Source: Sphingomonas nostoxanthinifaciens
GTDB taxonomy: Bacteria > Pseudomonadota > Alphaproteobacteria > Sphingomonadales > Sphingomonadaceae
Reading direction: 5' to 3'
NCBI RefSeq assembly: GCF_019930585.1
Contig: NZ_CP082839.1
Location: 3,670,001 to 3,734,000, forward strand
DNA: 64,000 bases
Part shown: piece by piece, positions 8,981 through 16,815 of the stretch
Numbering within the stretch: the first letter of the stretch is position 1
How the letters are laid out: every line of letters begins with the position of its first letter
Notes under the pieces: generated by a model
Told to the model about the DNA's origin: nothing
Database searches by the model: none
Seen by the model: only the letters and a program-made list of their open reading frames with translations
Translations under genes and position numbers: made by a program

Positions 8981-9976
8981 TTAGCCGAGGCGCGCGCGCA
9001 CCAACTGGTCGAGCTTCGCCTCCGGCCGCGCACCGTAATGCGAGATCACCTCGGCCGCCGCGACCGCGCCCATGACGAGGCAATCGTCGACCGAGCGGCC
9101 CTGCACTTGGCCCGCCATGAAGCCGGCGGCGAACAGGTCGCCCGCGCCGGTCGTGTCGACGATCTGCGCGATCGGCTCGGCCGGCACCGAATGCGACGCG
9201 CCGTCGACCACCGCGATCGCACCCGCGGCGCCGCGCGTCACGACGAGGCACGGCACCTTCGCCGCGATCGTTGCCACCGCCGCGTCGAAATCGTCGGTCT
9301 CGACCAGCGACAGCAGCTCGCCCTCGTTGGCGAACAGAATGTCGATCAGGCCGCCGTCGATCAGCGCGCGGAAATCGGCGCGGTGGCGCGAGATGCAGAA
9401 GGCGTCGGACAAAGTGAAGGCGACCGCGCGGCCGGCGGCACGCGCGACCTCGATCGCGGCGCGCATGGCGACGCGCGGCTCCTCGGGATCCCACAGATAG
9501 CCTTCGAGGTAGAGGATCTTGGCGCTGGCGATCAGGTCGCGGTCGAGCGCCGAGGCCGGCAGATATTGCGACGCGCCGAGGAAGGTGTTCATCGTCCGCT
9601 GCGCATCGGGCGTGACGAGGATCAGGCAGCGCGCGGTCGTCGGTTCGCCCGCGCGCGTTGGGGTATTGAAGGCGATGCCGTTGGCGCGGATGTCGTGCGC
9701 GAACACCTCGCCCAACTGATCGTCGGCGACCTGGCCGATGAAGCCGCACTTCGCGCCGAGCGCCGCCATGCCGGCGACGGTGTTCGCCGCCGAGCCGCCG
9801 CTGATCTCGCGACCGGGGCCCATGTGGGAATAGAGGATCGCGGCGGTCGATTCGTCGATCAGCCGCATCGAGCCCTTGGGAAGGCCCTCGCTTTCGATGA
9901 AGGCGTCGTCGGCCTGGGCGATCACGTCGACGATGGCATTGCCGATCGCGACGATGTCGAGCGTGGCTTCGGTCAT
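8981..9976 (-). CDS. PfkB family carbohydrate/nucleoside kinase (adenosine kinase-like)
   Basis: Ribokinase-fold kinase, 331 residues. N-terminal AIGNAIVDVIA and the substrate-lid glycine pair SGGSAANTVAG (about residues 59-69) match signature 1; signature 2 is DTTGAGDLFAAGFMAG, in which the Asp is the catalytic base. The FIGQVADDQLGE and NTFLGAS segments are as in the adenosine kinase-like branch common next to purine genes in alphaproteobacteria. ATG 9976 follows GGAGAG at good spacing. Phosphorylates a sugar or nucleoside with ATP; adenosine is the likeliest but not proven substrate. Confidence 0.92.
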   Translation of the reverse strand: MTEATLDIVAIGNAIVDVIAQADDAFIESEGLPKGSMRLIDESTAAILYSHMGPGREISGGSAANTVAGMAALGAKCGFIGQVADDQLGEVFAHDIRANGIAFNTPTRAGEPTTARCLILVTPDAQRTMNTFLGASQYLPASALDRDLIASAKILYLEGYLWDPEEPRVAMRAAIEVARAAGRAVAFTLSDAFCISRHRADFRALIDGGLIDILFANEGELLSLVETDDFDAAVATIAAKVPCLVVTRGAAGAIAVVDGASHSVPAEPIAQIVDTTGAGDLFAAGFMAGQVQGRSVDDCLVMGAVAAAEVISHYGARPEAKLDQLVRARLG

Positions 9977-10102
9977 GAAAGATACTCTCCGAAAGGCGGT
10001 TGAGGCCGCCTAGGGGCAGGCGCACGGCGGCGCAACCGTCCTGCCGCACGTCGCGGCGTGGCCGGGCTTGCGGGCAACGCACCATGGCGCGAAGGAATGG
10101 CG

Positions 10103-10474
10103 ATGCGCTCCGCCTTGCTTCTCATTCCCCTGCTGCCTCTCGCTCTTGCCGCCTGTGGCGAGACACCGGTGCGGACGGTCAGCACCGCGCCCGCCCCTGC
10201 CCGCGCGGCGCCGCCACCCGCGCTCGGCCTCGAACGGGTGATGGGGCAGGAGGCGTCGACGCTCACCACCTTGTTCGGCGCGCCCGCGCTCGACCTGCGC
10301 GAGGGGCCCGCGCGCAAGCTGCAGTTCCGCGGGCCGGCGTGCACTCTCGACGCCTATCTCTACCCGCCGCAGAGCGCGACCGGGCCGGCACGGGTGACGT
10401 GGCTCGATGCGCGAACGCCGCAAGGCGGCGATTTCGACCGCGCTTCGTGCATCGCCGCGCTTGTGCGGCGCTGA
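10103..10474 (+). CDS. small lipoprotein of unknown function
   Basis: 123 residues with a lipoprotein signal: MRSALLLIPLLPLALAAC, lipobox LAAC with Cys18. The mature part begins with a proline/alanine-rich linker, then a compact domain with two cysteines (GPACTLDAYLYP and DRASCIAAL) that may pair. The segment LFGAPALDLREGPARKLQFRG recalls small outer-membrane-assembly (BamE/SmpA-like) folds, but I cannot assign it. ATG 10103 is preferred to 10097 since GAAGGA is then six bases away. Followed 24 bases later by the zinc-finger gene, so probably one operon. Confidence 0.8.
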   Translation: MRSALLLIPLLPLALAACGETPVRTVSTAPAPARAAPPPALGLERVMGQEASTLTTLFGAPALDLREGPARKLQFRGPACTLDAYLYPPQSATGPARVTWLDARTPQGGDFDRASCIAALVRR

Positions 10475-10498
10475 TCGCCCTTGCTATCGGCGCTATCC

Positions 10499-10702
10499 AT
10501 GCAGCCCGCTCCCGAAACGTCCCGAGTCGCCACCACCCGCGTCGCCTGTGACGGCGCGACGGACATTCCCGGGGGCACCGCCCTCGGCCATCCGCGCGTC
10601 TATCTCGAGATCGACGAGAAGGGCTATGTCGATTGCGGCTATTGCGACCGCCGCTTCATCCTGATCGGCGGGCCTGCCGACGAGGCCGCGTCGGCGCACT
10701 GA
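10499..10702 (+). CDS. CHCC zinc-finger domain protein (NDUFS6-like)
   Basis: 67-residue protein of the zf-CHCC family. The four zinc ligands are in order: Cys in RVACDG, His in GHPRVYLEID, and Cys-x2-Cys in DCGYCDRRFIL. In alphaproteobacteria and mitochondria this domain forms the small NDUFS6-type subunit or assembly factor of respiratory complex I. ATG 10499 is taken since the earlier ATG lies in the short gap after the lipoprotein gene and adds unrelated residues. Confidence 0.9.
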   Translation: MQPAPETSRVATTRVACDGATDIPGGTALGHPRVYLEIDEKGYVDCGYCDRRFILIGGPADEAASAH

Positions 10703-10718
10703 CGGTCGGCCCGGCCGC

Positions 10719-11159
10719 CTAACCGCGCCGGACCAGCAGCACGCCCGCGACGACCAAGGCCACGCCGCCCAGCTTGGCGGCCGTGATCGGCGCCGTCTTG
10801 AGGCCGAGCAGACCGTAATGATCGAGCAGCAAAGCGGCGGCGACCTGGCTCGTCAGCGCGAGCGTGATCGATGCGGCGAGGCCGAGGCGCGGCGCCGCGA
10901 ACGCGAAGGCCGCGACATAGACCGCGCCGTAGAAGCCGCCGAACCACGCCCAGCCCGGCACGCCGCGCAGCAGCGTCGGCGAGGTCCGGTCGGTCGCCAT
11001 CCATGCGACCAGCAGCGCCAGCGTGCCGACCGCGAACGAGATCAGGGCGGCGAGCAGCACCGATCCCGAAGCGCGCGCCAGCGTGGCGTTGGTCGGCGGC
11101 TGCAGCGCAAGGCACAGCCCCGCCACCAGCACCACCAGGATCGGGATCAGCCGCGCCAT
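10719..11159 (-). CDS. DMT family transporter, YdcZ/DUF606 type
   Basis: Inner-membrane protein of 146 residues with five hydrophobic segments, the half-size DMT type that works as a dimer. Landmarks: LCLALQPPTNATLAR in TM1, then SFAVGTLALL, WFGGFYGAVYVAAF and LTSQVAAALLLDHYGLLG. Substrate unknown. Convergent with the zinc-finger gene and divergent from tldD. Confidence 0.88.
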   Translation of the reverse strand: MARLIPILVVLVAGLCLALQPPTNATLARASGSVLLAALISFAVGTLALLVAWMATDRTSPTLLRGVPGWAWFGGFYGAVYVAAFAFAAPRLGLAASITLALTSQVAAALLLDHYGLLGLKTAPITAAKLGGVALVVAGVLLVRRG

Positions 11160-11253
11160 CGCCGGGTGCCGTAGCCGAGCCGATCTTCGGCTTCAACGAT
11201 GCCGGCTCATCCAAAGCCTTATCCCGCGCGCGAACCGTGGCTATATGCGCGCC

Positions 11254-12678
11254 ATGACCATCCTCACCGATCCCCGCCGCTTCCTCTATCGCGATCTGGA
11301 GCCGGAGACGGCGATCCGCCTCGCCGCCGATACGCTCAGCGGCTGCGACGACGGTGAACTCTACCTGCAATATATCGCGTCGGAGAGCTTCGGCTTCGAC
11401 GACGGCCGGCTGAAGACCGCCGACTTCAACACCCAGACCGGCTTCGGCCTGCGCGGGCTGTCGGGCGAGACCACCGCCTTCGCCCACGCGAACGAGATCA
11501 GCGAGGCCGCGATCCGCCGCGCCGGCGAGACGATGAGCCTGCTCGATCCGGCCAAGGCCGGCCTCGCGCCGCCGCCGCGCCGCACCAACGCGACGCTCTA
11601 CACCGGCAACGATCCGCTCTCGGCGATCCCGTTCGCGCGCAAGGTGCGGCTCTGCCAGGAGATCGACGCCGCGGCCCGTTCGCGCGATCCGCGCGTTCAG
11701 CAGGTGTCGGTCGGCCTGTCGGGATCGTGGAGCGTGGTCGAGATCGTGCGCCCCGACGGCTTCGTCGCGCACGACGTGCGGCCGCTGGTGCGGCTCAACG
11801 TCTCGATCGTGGTCGAGGCGAATGGCCGGCGCGAGAACGGTTTCTTCGGGCTCGGCGGCCGCTATCTCTACGACGATCTGTTCGAGACCCGCACGTGGAG
11901 TCGCGCGATCGACGAGGCGCTGGCGCAGGCGATCGTCAATCTCGACAGCGTGCCCGCGCCCGCCGGCGAGATGACCGTGGTGTGCGGCCCGGGCTGGCCC
12001 GGCGTGCTGCTGCACGAGGCGGTCGGCCACGGGCTCGAGGGCGACTTCAACCGCAAGGGCACCAGCGCGTTTGCCGGCCGCATCGGCGAGCGGGTGGCGG
12101 CGCCCGGCGTGACGGTGGTCGACGACGGATCGATCGCCGACCGGCGCGGCAGCCTAACCATCGACGACGAGGGCACGCCGACCCAGACCAACGTGCTGAT
12201 CGAGGACGGCATCCTCAAGGGCTATATCCAGGATCGGCTCAACGCCCGGCTGATGGGCGTGGCGCCCACCGGCAACGGGCGGCGCGAGAGCTTCGCGCAC
12301 GCGCCGATGCCGCGCATGACCAACACCTTCATGCATGGCGGCCGGGACGATCCCGCCGAGATCCTGTCGCGCGTCAAGAATGGCATCTACGCCAAGAGCT
12401 TCGGCGGCGGGCAGGTGGATATCACCAGCGGCAAGTTCGTCTTCTCCTGCACCGAGGCCTATCGCATCGAGAACGGCAAATTGGGCGCGCCGATCAAGGG
12501 CGCGACGCTGATCGGCGACGGCCCGACCGTGCTGACCAAGGTGCGCGCGATCGGCAACGACATGGCACTCGATGAAGGCGTCGGCATCTGCGGCAAAGGC
12601 GGCCAGTCGGTGCCCGCCGGCGTCGGCCAGCCGACTTTGCTGATCGACGGGCTGACCGTGGGCGGCACCGCCGCCTGA
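11254..12678 (+). CDS. tldD: metalloprotease TldD
   Basis: Zinc protease subunit that acts with PmbA/TldE as a heterodimer in the cytoplasm; in E. coli the pair processes microcin B17 and degrades CcdA and unfolded peptides. 474 residues, full length. The zinc site HEAVGHGLEGDF (HExxxH) lies near residue 257, with the third ligand Cys in VFSCTEAYRIENG. The N-terminal half ending in GLRGLSGETTAFAHANE is typical. Two starts are possible, ATG 11245 and ATG 11254; the second gives MTILTDPRRFLYRD, closest to relatives. The partner pmbA is not in this window. Confidence 0.95.
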   Translation: MTILTDPRRFLYRDLEPETAIRLAADTLSGCDDGELYLQYIASESFGFDDGRLKTADFNTQTGFGLRGLSGETTAFAHANEISEAAIRRAGETMSLLDPAKAGLAPPPRRTNATLYTGNDPLSAIPFARKVRLCQEIDAAARSRDPRVQQVSVGLSGSWSVVEIVRPDGFVAHDVRPLVRLNVSIVVEANGRRENGFFGLGGRYLYDDLFETRTWSRAIDEALAQAIVNLDSVPAPAGEMTVVCGPGWPGVLLHEAVGHGLEGDFNRKGTSAFAGRIGERVAAPGVTVVDDGSIADRRGSLTIDDEGTPTQTNVLIEDGILKGYIQDRLNARLMGVAPTGNGRRESFAHAPMPRMTNTFMHGGRDDPAEILSRVKNGIYAKSFGGGQVDITSGKFVFSCTEAYRIENGKLGAPIKGATLIGDGPTVLTKVRAIGNDMALDEGVGICGKGGQSVPAGVGQPTLLIDGLTVGGTAA

Positions 12679-12803
12679 CGTTCGCGGCGGGGCTGTTAAC
12701 CCCGTTACACGCCTCTGCCTAAAAAGCGGGCAAGTCTTAGCGGCTGCACAAGGATTGTGCGCTGCGGCGATCAGCCGCGCACGTGTCATCCTCGTGAAAC
12801 ATT

Positions 12804-12819
12804 TGGCCCGGTTCTTGCT
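12804..12819 (+). promoter_or_regulatory. sigma-54 (RpoN) promoter of glnK-amtB
   Basis: TGGCCCG-GTTC-TTGCT matches the -24/-12 consensus (TGGCACG-N4-TTGCT) with one mismatch. The invariant GG (12805-12806) and GC (12817-12818) are ten bases apart as required. The start site would fall near 12830, about 22 bases before the glnK ATG, which has a strong GGGAGG ribosome site. Points to NtrC control under nitrogen limitation. Confidence 0.8.
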
Positions 12820-12851
12820 AGTTACCCATTGGGGAAAAGCAGGGAGGCGAA

Positions 12852-13190
12852 ATGAAACTCGTCGTGGCAATAATCAAACCGTTCAAGCTGGACGACGTGC
12901 GCGAGGCGCTGTCGACGCTTGGCGTGCAGGGCATGACCGTGACCGAAGTGAAGGGCTTCGGTCGCCAAAAGGGGCAGACCGAAATCTACCGCGGTGCCGA
13001 ATACAGCACCAACATGGTCCCGAAGATCAAGGTGGAGGTCGCCTGCAGCACCGAGCTGACGCCGCGCGTGGTCGAGGCGATCCAGCAATCCGCGAACACC
13101 GGCGCGATCGGCGACGGCAAGATCTTCGTGCTCGATCTCGGCCAGGTGGTGCGCATCCGCACTGGCGAGACCGACGACACCGCGCTGTGA
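12852..13190 (+). CDS. glnK: nitrogen regulatory protein P-II (GlnK/GlnB)
   Basis: PII signal protein, 112 residues. It binds ATP/ADP and 2-oxoglutarate, is uridylylated by GlnD, and blocks AmtB when unmodified. Tyr51, the uridylylation site, is present in the T-loop RGAEYSTNMVPK; the B-loop GAIGDGKIFV and the C-terminal RIRTGETDDTAL are intact. The direct link to amtB, 14 bases downstream, and the sigma-54 promoter argue for the GlnK role; by sequence alone GlnB and GlnK are hard to part. Confidence 0.95.
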   Translation: MKLVVAIIKPFKLDDVREALSTLGVQGMTVTEVKGFGRQKGQTEIYRGAEYSTNMVPKIKVEVACSTELTPRVVEAIQQSANTGAIGDGKIFVLDLGQVVRIRTGETDDTAL

Positions 13191-13204
13191 GCAAGGGGGG
13201 AAAC

Positions 13205-14656
13205 ATGAAGCTTTCGACCAAGGTCCTGACCGGGCTGGGGATGGCGGGCGTGGCCCTGCTGATGTCCCACCCCGCGCTGGCGCAGACGCCGGCAGCCGCC
13301 AGTCCGATCCCGCCCGCGACGGTCAACAAGGGCGACAATACGTGGATGCTCGTCTCCACGCTCCTCGTTCTGATGATGTCGATCCCCGGCCTCGCATTGT
13401 TCTATGGCGGCCTCGTCCGCAGCAAGAACATGCTGTCGGTGCTGACGCAGGTGCTGATGATCGTCTGCATGGTCGGCGTGATCTGGGTGTGCTGGGGCTA
13501 TTCCGAGGCGTTCACCGTCGGCAATCCGTTCGTCGGCAACCCGTTCACCAAGCTGTTCCTGAAGGGCGTCGACGCCAACGCGCAGGCCGCCACCTTCTCG
13601 AACGGAGTGTACATCCCGGAACTGACCTTCGTGCTGTTCCAGATGACCTTCGCGATGATCACCCCGGCGCTGTTCATCGGATCGGTGGCGGAGCGGATCA
13701 AATTCTCGCCGCTGATGCTGTTCGTGGCCTTGTGGGTGACCCTGGTCTATTTCCCGATCGCGCACATGGTGTGGTGCTGGGACGGGCCGGACGCCTTCGC
13801 CGCCGCTGCGCTGAAGGGTCAGGCCGCGCTGGACGCCGTATCCGCCGAATCGGGCTTCCTGTTCAACAAGGGCGCGCTCGATTTCGCCGGCGGTACCGTC
13901 GTCCACATCAACGCCGGCATCACCGGCCTCGTGATGTGCATCATGCTGGGCAAGCGCCTCGGCTACCCGCACGAGCCGATGCCGCCACACTCGCTGACCA
14001 TGACCATGATCGGCGCGTCGCTGCTGTGGGTGGGCTGGTTCGGCTTCAACGCCGGCTCCAACCTCGAAGCCTCGTCGATCGCCTCGGTCGCGTTCATGAA
14101 CACGATGATCGCCACCGCCGCCGCCGGCATGAGCTGGCTGATCACGGAGCAGATCGTGAAGGGCAAGCCGTCGCTGCTCGGCGCCGCGTCCGGCGTCGTC
14201 GCCGGCCTCGTCGCGGTGACGCCCGCCTCGGGTTTCGCCGGCACGATGGGCTCGGTGATCCTCGGCCTGATGGTCTCGCCGATCTGCTTCTTCTTCGTCG
14301 CGGTGGTGAAGAGCAAGTTCGGCTATGACGACAGCCTCGACGTGTTCGGCGTGCACTGCATCGGCGGCATCACCGGCGCGATCATGACCGGCGTGCTCGA
14401 CAGCCCCGCGCTCGGCGGCCAGGGCATCGCCGACTACACGACCAAGCCGGGCACGATGGTTGCGGGCACCTACTCGATGGGCGCGCAGGTGCTCACCCAG
14501 TGCGAGGGCGTGTTGCTGACCCTCGTCTGGTCGGGCGTCGGTGCGGCCGTCCTGTTCTTCGTCATCGACAAGGTGTGGGGCTTCCGGGTCTCGCCCGAGG
14601 TCGAGCATGAAGGCCTCGACATCGCCGAGCATGGCGAGCGCGCCTACCACTATTGA
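13205..14656 (+). CDS. amtB: ammonium transporter AmtB
   Basis: Trimeric inner-membrane channel for ammonium, 483 residues. A cleavable signal peptide (MKLSTKVLTGLGMAGVALL, cut after HPALAQ) precedes eleven membrane helices, as in AmtB of Gram-negatives. Seen: LALFYGGLVRSKNMLS in TM1-2, the conserved pore region FAGGTVVHINAGITGL with His, the LLWVGWFGFNAGSN segment, and the second pore His in FGVHCIGGITGA. Cotranscribed with glnK, which gates it. Ended by a hairpin and a terminator. Confidence 0.97.
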   Translation: MKLSTKVLTGLGMAGVALLMSHPALAQTPAAASPIPPATVNKGDNTWMLVSTLLVLMMSIPGLALFYGGLVRSKNMLSVLTQVLMIVCMVGVIWVCWGYSEAFTVGNPFVGNPFTKLFLKGVDANAQAATFSNGVYIPELTFVLFQMTFAMITPALFIGSVAERIKFSPLMLFVALWVTLVYFPIAHMVWCWDGPDAFAAAALKGQAALDAVSAESGFLFNKGALDFAGGTVVHINAGITGLVMCIMLGKRLGYPHEPMPPHSLTMTMIGASLLWVGWFGFNAGSNLEASSIASVAFMNTMIATAAAGMSWLITEQIVKGKPSLLGAASGVVAGLVAVTPASGFAGTMGSVILGLMVSPICFFFVAVVKSKFGYDDSLDVFGVHCIGGITGAIMTGVLDSPALGGQGIADYTTKPGTMVAGTYSMGAQVLTQCEGVLLTLVWSGVGAAVLFFVIDKVWGFRVSPEVEHEGLDIAEHGERAYHY

Positions 14657-14663
14657 CCGGATC

Positions 14664-14743
14664 GGGAGGGGCCCCGGCCCCTCCCTCACGATGTTCCTCC
14701 TGCGAACGACCTGGCCGGCGGGGCAACCCGCCGGCTTCTTTCG
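14664..14743 (+). terminator. tandem hairpins ending the glnK-amtB transcript
   Basis: First a GC-rich palindrome with 10-base arms (14664-14673 and 14676-14685). Then a stem GCCGGCGGG, loop GCAA, CCCGCCGGC (14714-14735) followed by TTCTTTC, the form of an intrinsic terminator reading rightwards. The convergent CheA-like gene ends at 14758. Confidence 0.75.
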
Positions 14744-14757
14744 TTCAGGCCGCTCGC

Positions 14758-16158
14758 TCAGGCCAGCGCGTCGACGTCGAGGATCAGCGCGATGCGATTG
14801 CCGCGCACGATGGCGGCGCCGATCGTTCCCGGCGGCGGCGCGAGCCCGCCCGCGAAGGGCAGCGCCACGATCTGGCGCTGATCGCTGATCGCATCGACCA
14901 TCAGCGCGATCTCGCGTCCGCCGGCATGCGCGACGATCACGACCGCCGCCAGCGGATCGGCGCACCAGCCGGGCAGCCCCAGCCGCGCGCCGAGCATCAC
15001 CACCGGCACATGCCGCCCGCGGAAACGCAGCAGCAGCCGATCGGGGCCGAAGCGGTCGATCAGTTCGGGCGTCGGCTGGAGCGCCTCGATCATATGCTGG
15101 ACGGGCAGCGCGTAACTCGCGCCGCCCAACTCGACGATGATCGCGTCGACCAGCGAGCGCGTGCGCGGCAGGACCAGCGCGAGCGCGTCCCCGTCGAGCT
15201 CGATCCGGCCCCCGGCGCCGCGCGCCGCCACGGCCAGCGCGTCATGCGCGCCCCCCGTCGGTGCGGGCGCGAGGATCAGGCGAACGAAGCCGCCTTCCGC
15301 CCGTGCGCCGTGCACGGTCGAGCCCGCGGCGCGCACCGCCGCCAGCGCCGGTGCGATCGCCTCGCCCACCGCCCGCTCGATCTCGATCGCGCCGCCTGCG
15401 GGCAGCGCGCCGACGAGCGTTTCGAGCGGCGCCAGCCGCACCGCCAGCATCGCATCCTGCAGCGCCGCGGCGAGCCGCTCGACATCGGCGATCTCGGTGG
15501 CAAGCGGCCCGCGCTGATTGCCGAGCCGGTCGATCAGGTTGGCCTGCGCGACGGTCAGTTCGGCGATGATCGCGGCAAGCTGCTCCAGCCGTTCGGGCAC
15601 GACCGGCACGGTGACGTGCGCCACGGGATCGGCCGTCGCCGGAGCTACAATCGGCGCGTCGTCCGCATCGAGCAGCGCGCAATCGGCGAACGGCGCGAAC
15701 AATGCGGCGCGCTCCGCCTCGCTCATCGCGTCGGGCAGGCGCAGATCGAACGCGATCGCCAGATTGTCGGGCGTGGGCAATGCCGCCGGCAGGACGGCGG
15801 CAATCGCCGCGCCCGCCGCACGCAGCGCGCCCAGCAATTCGAGCGGCTCGCGCCCGAAATCGAGCGCCGCGTCGCTGAAGCGCAATCGCGAAGGGGCGTC
15901 GATCGCCGCCTTGACATCGCCGAGCAAAGCCGCCCCGAGCCCGGCATCGCGGATCCGCTCTGCCGTGGCGTCGCCGATCTCGACCAGCCGCACCAGCCCG
16001 CGCGCCTGCGCGACCGCGAGCCATTGCAGCGCCGCCAGCCCGACCGCCTCGACCCGCGCCGCCGACAGGGTGACGCACGCGCCCTCGACGAGCAGGCGCG
16101 GCAGGCGAAGTGCCGCCAGCGTGTCGAGCTGCGCGGGCAGATCGACCGACGCGTTCAT
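14758..16158 (-). CDS. STAS + CheA-like (kinase-less) + CheW-like regulatory protein
   Basis: 466 residues with an odd build. Residues 1-75 resemble a STAS domain (LPAQLDTLAALRLPRLLVEG, then VEAVGLAALQWL), standing where CheA has its phosphoacceptor HPt. Residues 90-170 (SRLRFSDAALDFGREPLELL) match the P2-like region of alphaproteobacterial CheA. Residues 185-245 resemble the P3 dimerisation hairpin (LEQLAAIIAELTVAQANLID). The ATPase part, 246-332, is shrunken: no N-box HLxRNAxDHG, no DDGxG, no GxGVGMD; only its last strand LALVLPRTRSLVDAIIVELGG survives. Residues 333-466 form a CheW-like SH3 module ending IVRGNRIALILDVDALA. It probably cannot bind ATP or carry phosphate, so a scaffold or antagonist role is more likely than a kinase. 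It lies 16 bases after folE, with no chemotaxis genes nearby. The domain reading is mine and rests on pattern match only. Confidence 0.72.
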   Translation of the reverse strand: MNASVDLPAQLDTLAALRLPRLLVEGACVTLSAARVEAVGLAALQWLAVAQARGLVRLVEIGDATAERIRDAGLGAALLGDVKAAIDAPSRLRFSDAALDFGREPLELLGALRAAGAAIAAVLPAALPTPDNLAIAFDLRLPDAMSEAERAALFAPFADCALLDADDAPIVAPATADPVAHVTVPVVPERLEQLAAIIAELTVAQANLIDRLGNQRGPLATEIADVERLAAALQDAMLAVRLAPLETLVGALPAGGAIEIERAVGEAIAPALAAVRAAGSTVHGARAEGGFVRLILAPAPTGGAHDALAVAARGAGGRIELDGDALALVLPRTRSLVDAIIVELGGASYALPVQHMIEALQPTPELIDRFGPDRLLLRFRGRHVPVVMLGARLGLPGWCADPLAAVVIVAHAGGREIALMVDAISDQRQIVALPFAGGLAPPPGTIGAAIVRGNRIALILDVDALA

Positions 16159-16174
16159 GGGCGGGCCGACGCGA

Positions 16175-16777
16175 TCAATAGCCCATCAGCGCGAGCACCT
16201 CGCGCCGCGAGCGCTCGTCGTCGCGGAATACGCCCATCATCCGGCTGGTGGTCATGCCGACGCCGTGGGTGCGCACGCCGCGCCCGGTCATGCAGCCATG
16301 CTGCGCCTCGATCACCACCGCGACGCCGATCGGATCGAGCCGCTCCCAGATGCAGTCGGCCACCTGCGCGGTCAGCCGCTCCTGCACCTGCAGCCGCTGC
16401 GCGAAGCCGTGCAGCACGCGCGCCAGCTTGGAGATGCCGACCACCTTGTCGCGCGGCAGATAGGCGATCGCCGCCTTGCCGACGATCGGCGCCATGTGAT
16501 GCTCGCAATGCGACTGGAACGGTATGTCCTTCAGCAGCACGATCTCGTCATAGCCGCCCACCTCCTCGAAGGTGCGCGAAAGATGGTGCGCCGGATCCTC
16601 GAGATAGCCCTGGCAATATTCCTTCCACGCGCGCGCGACGCGCTTCGGCGTGTCGAGCAGCCCCTCGCGCGTCGGATCGTCGCCGGCCCAGCGGATCAGC
16701 GTGCGGATCGCATCGGCCACCTCGGCCGGCACCGCCGGCCTGGGATCGAAGGGCTCGGGTTCGCTCGTTCCGCTCAT
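16175..16777 (-). CDS. folE: GTP cyclohydrolase I
   Basis: Converts GTP to 7,8-dihydroneopterin triphosphate, the first step to tetrahydrofolate and to pterin or queuosine precursors. 200 residues, homodecameric family. Zinc ligands Cys91 and His94 in SHCEHHMAPIVG and Cys162 in QHGCMTGRGVR are all present; the GISKLARV and RLQVQERLTAQVAD segments are typical. The start at 16777 gives a 20-residue variable lead. It precedes the CheA-like gene on the same strand by 16 bases. Confidence 0.97.
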   Translation of the reverse strand: MSGTSEPEPFDPRPAVPAEVADAIRTLIRWAGDDPTREGLLDTPKRVARAWKEYCQGYLEDPAHHLSRTFEEVGGYDEIVLLKDIPFQSHCEHHMAPIVGKAAIAYLPRDKVVGISKLARVLHGFAQRLQVQERLTAQVADCIWERLDPIGVAVVIEAQHGCMTGRGVRTHGVGMTTSRMMGVFRDDERSRREVLALMGY

Positions 16778-16815
16778 GTCGTTCCGCTAGGCGCGTGCGA
16801 TCGCGCGGGCAAGGA

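Noticed and set aside
12986..14965. Long minus-strand frame opposite glnK-amtB
   Set aside because: Arg/His/Asp-rich translation typical of antisense frames at high GC; amtB on the plus strand is certain.
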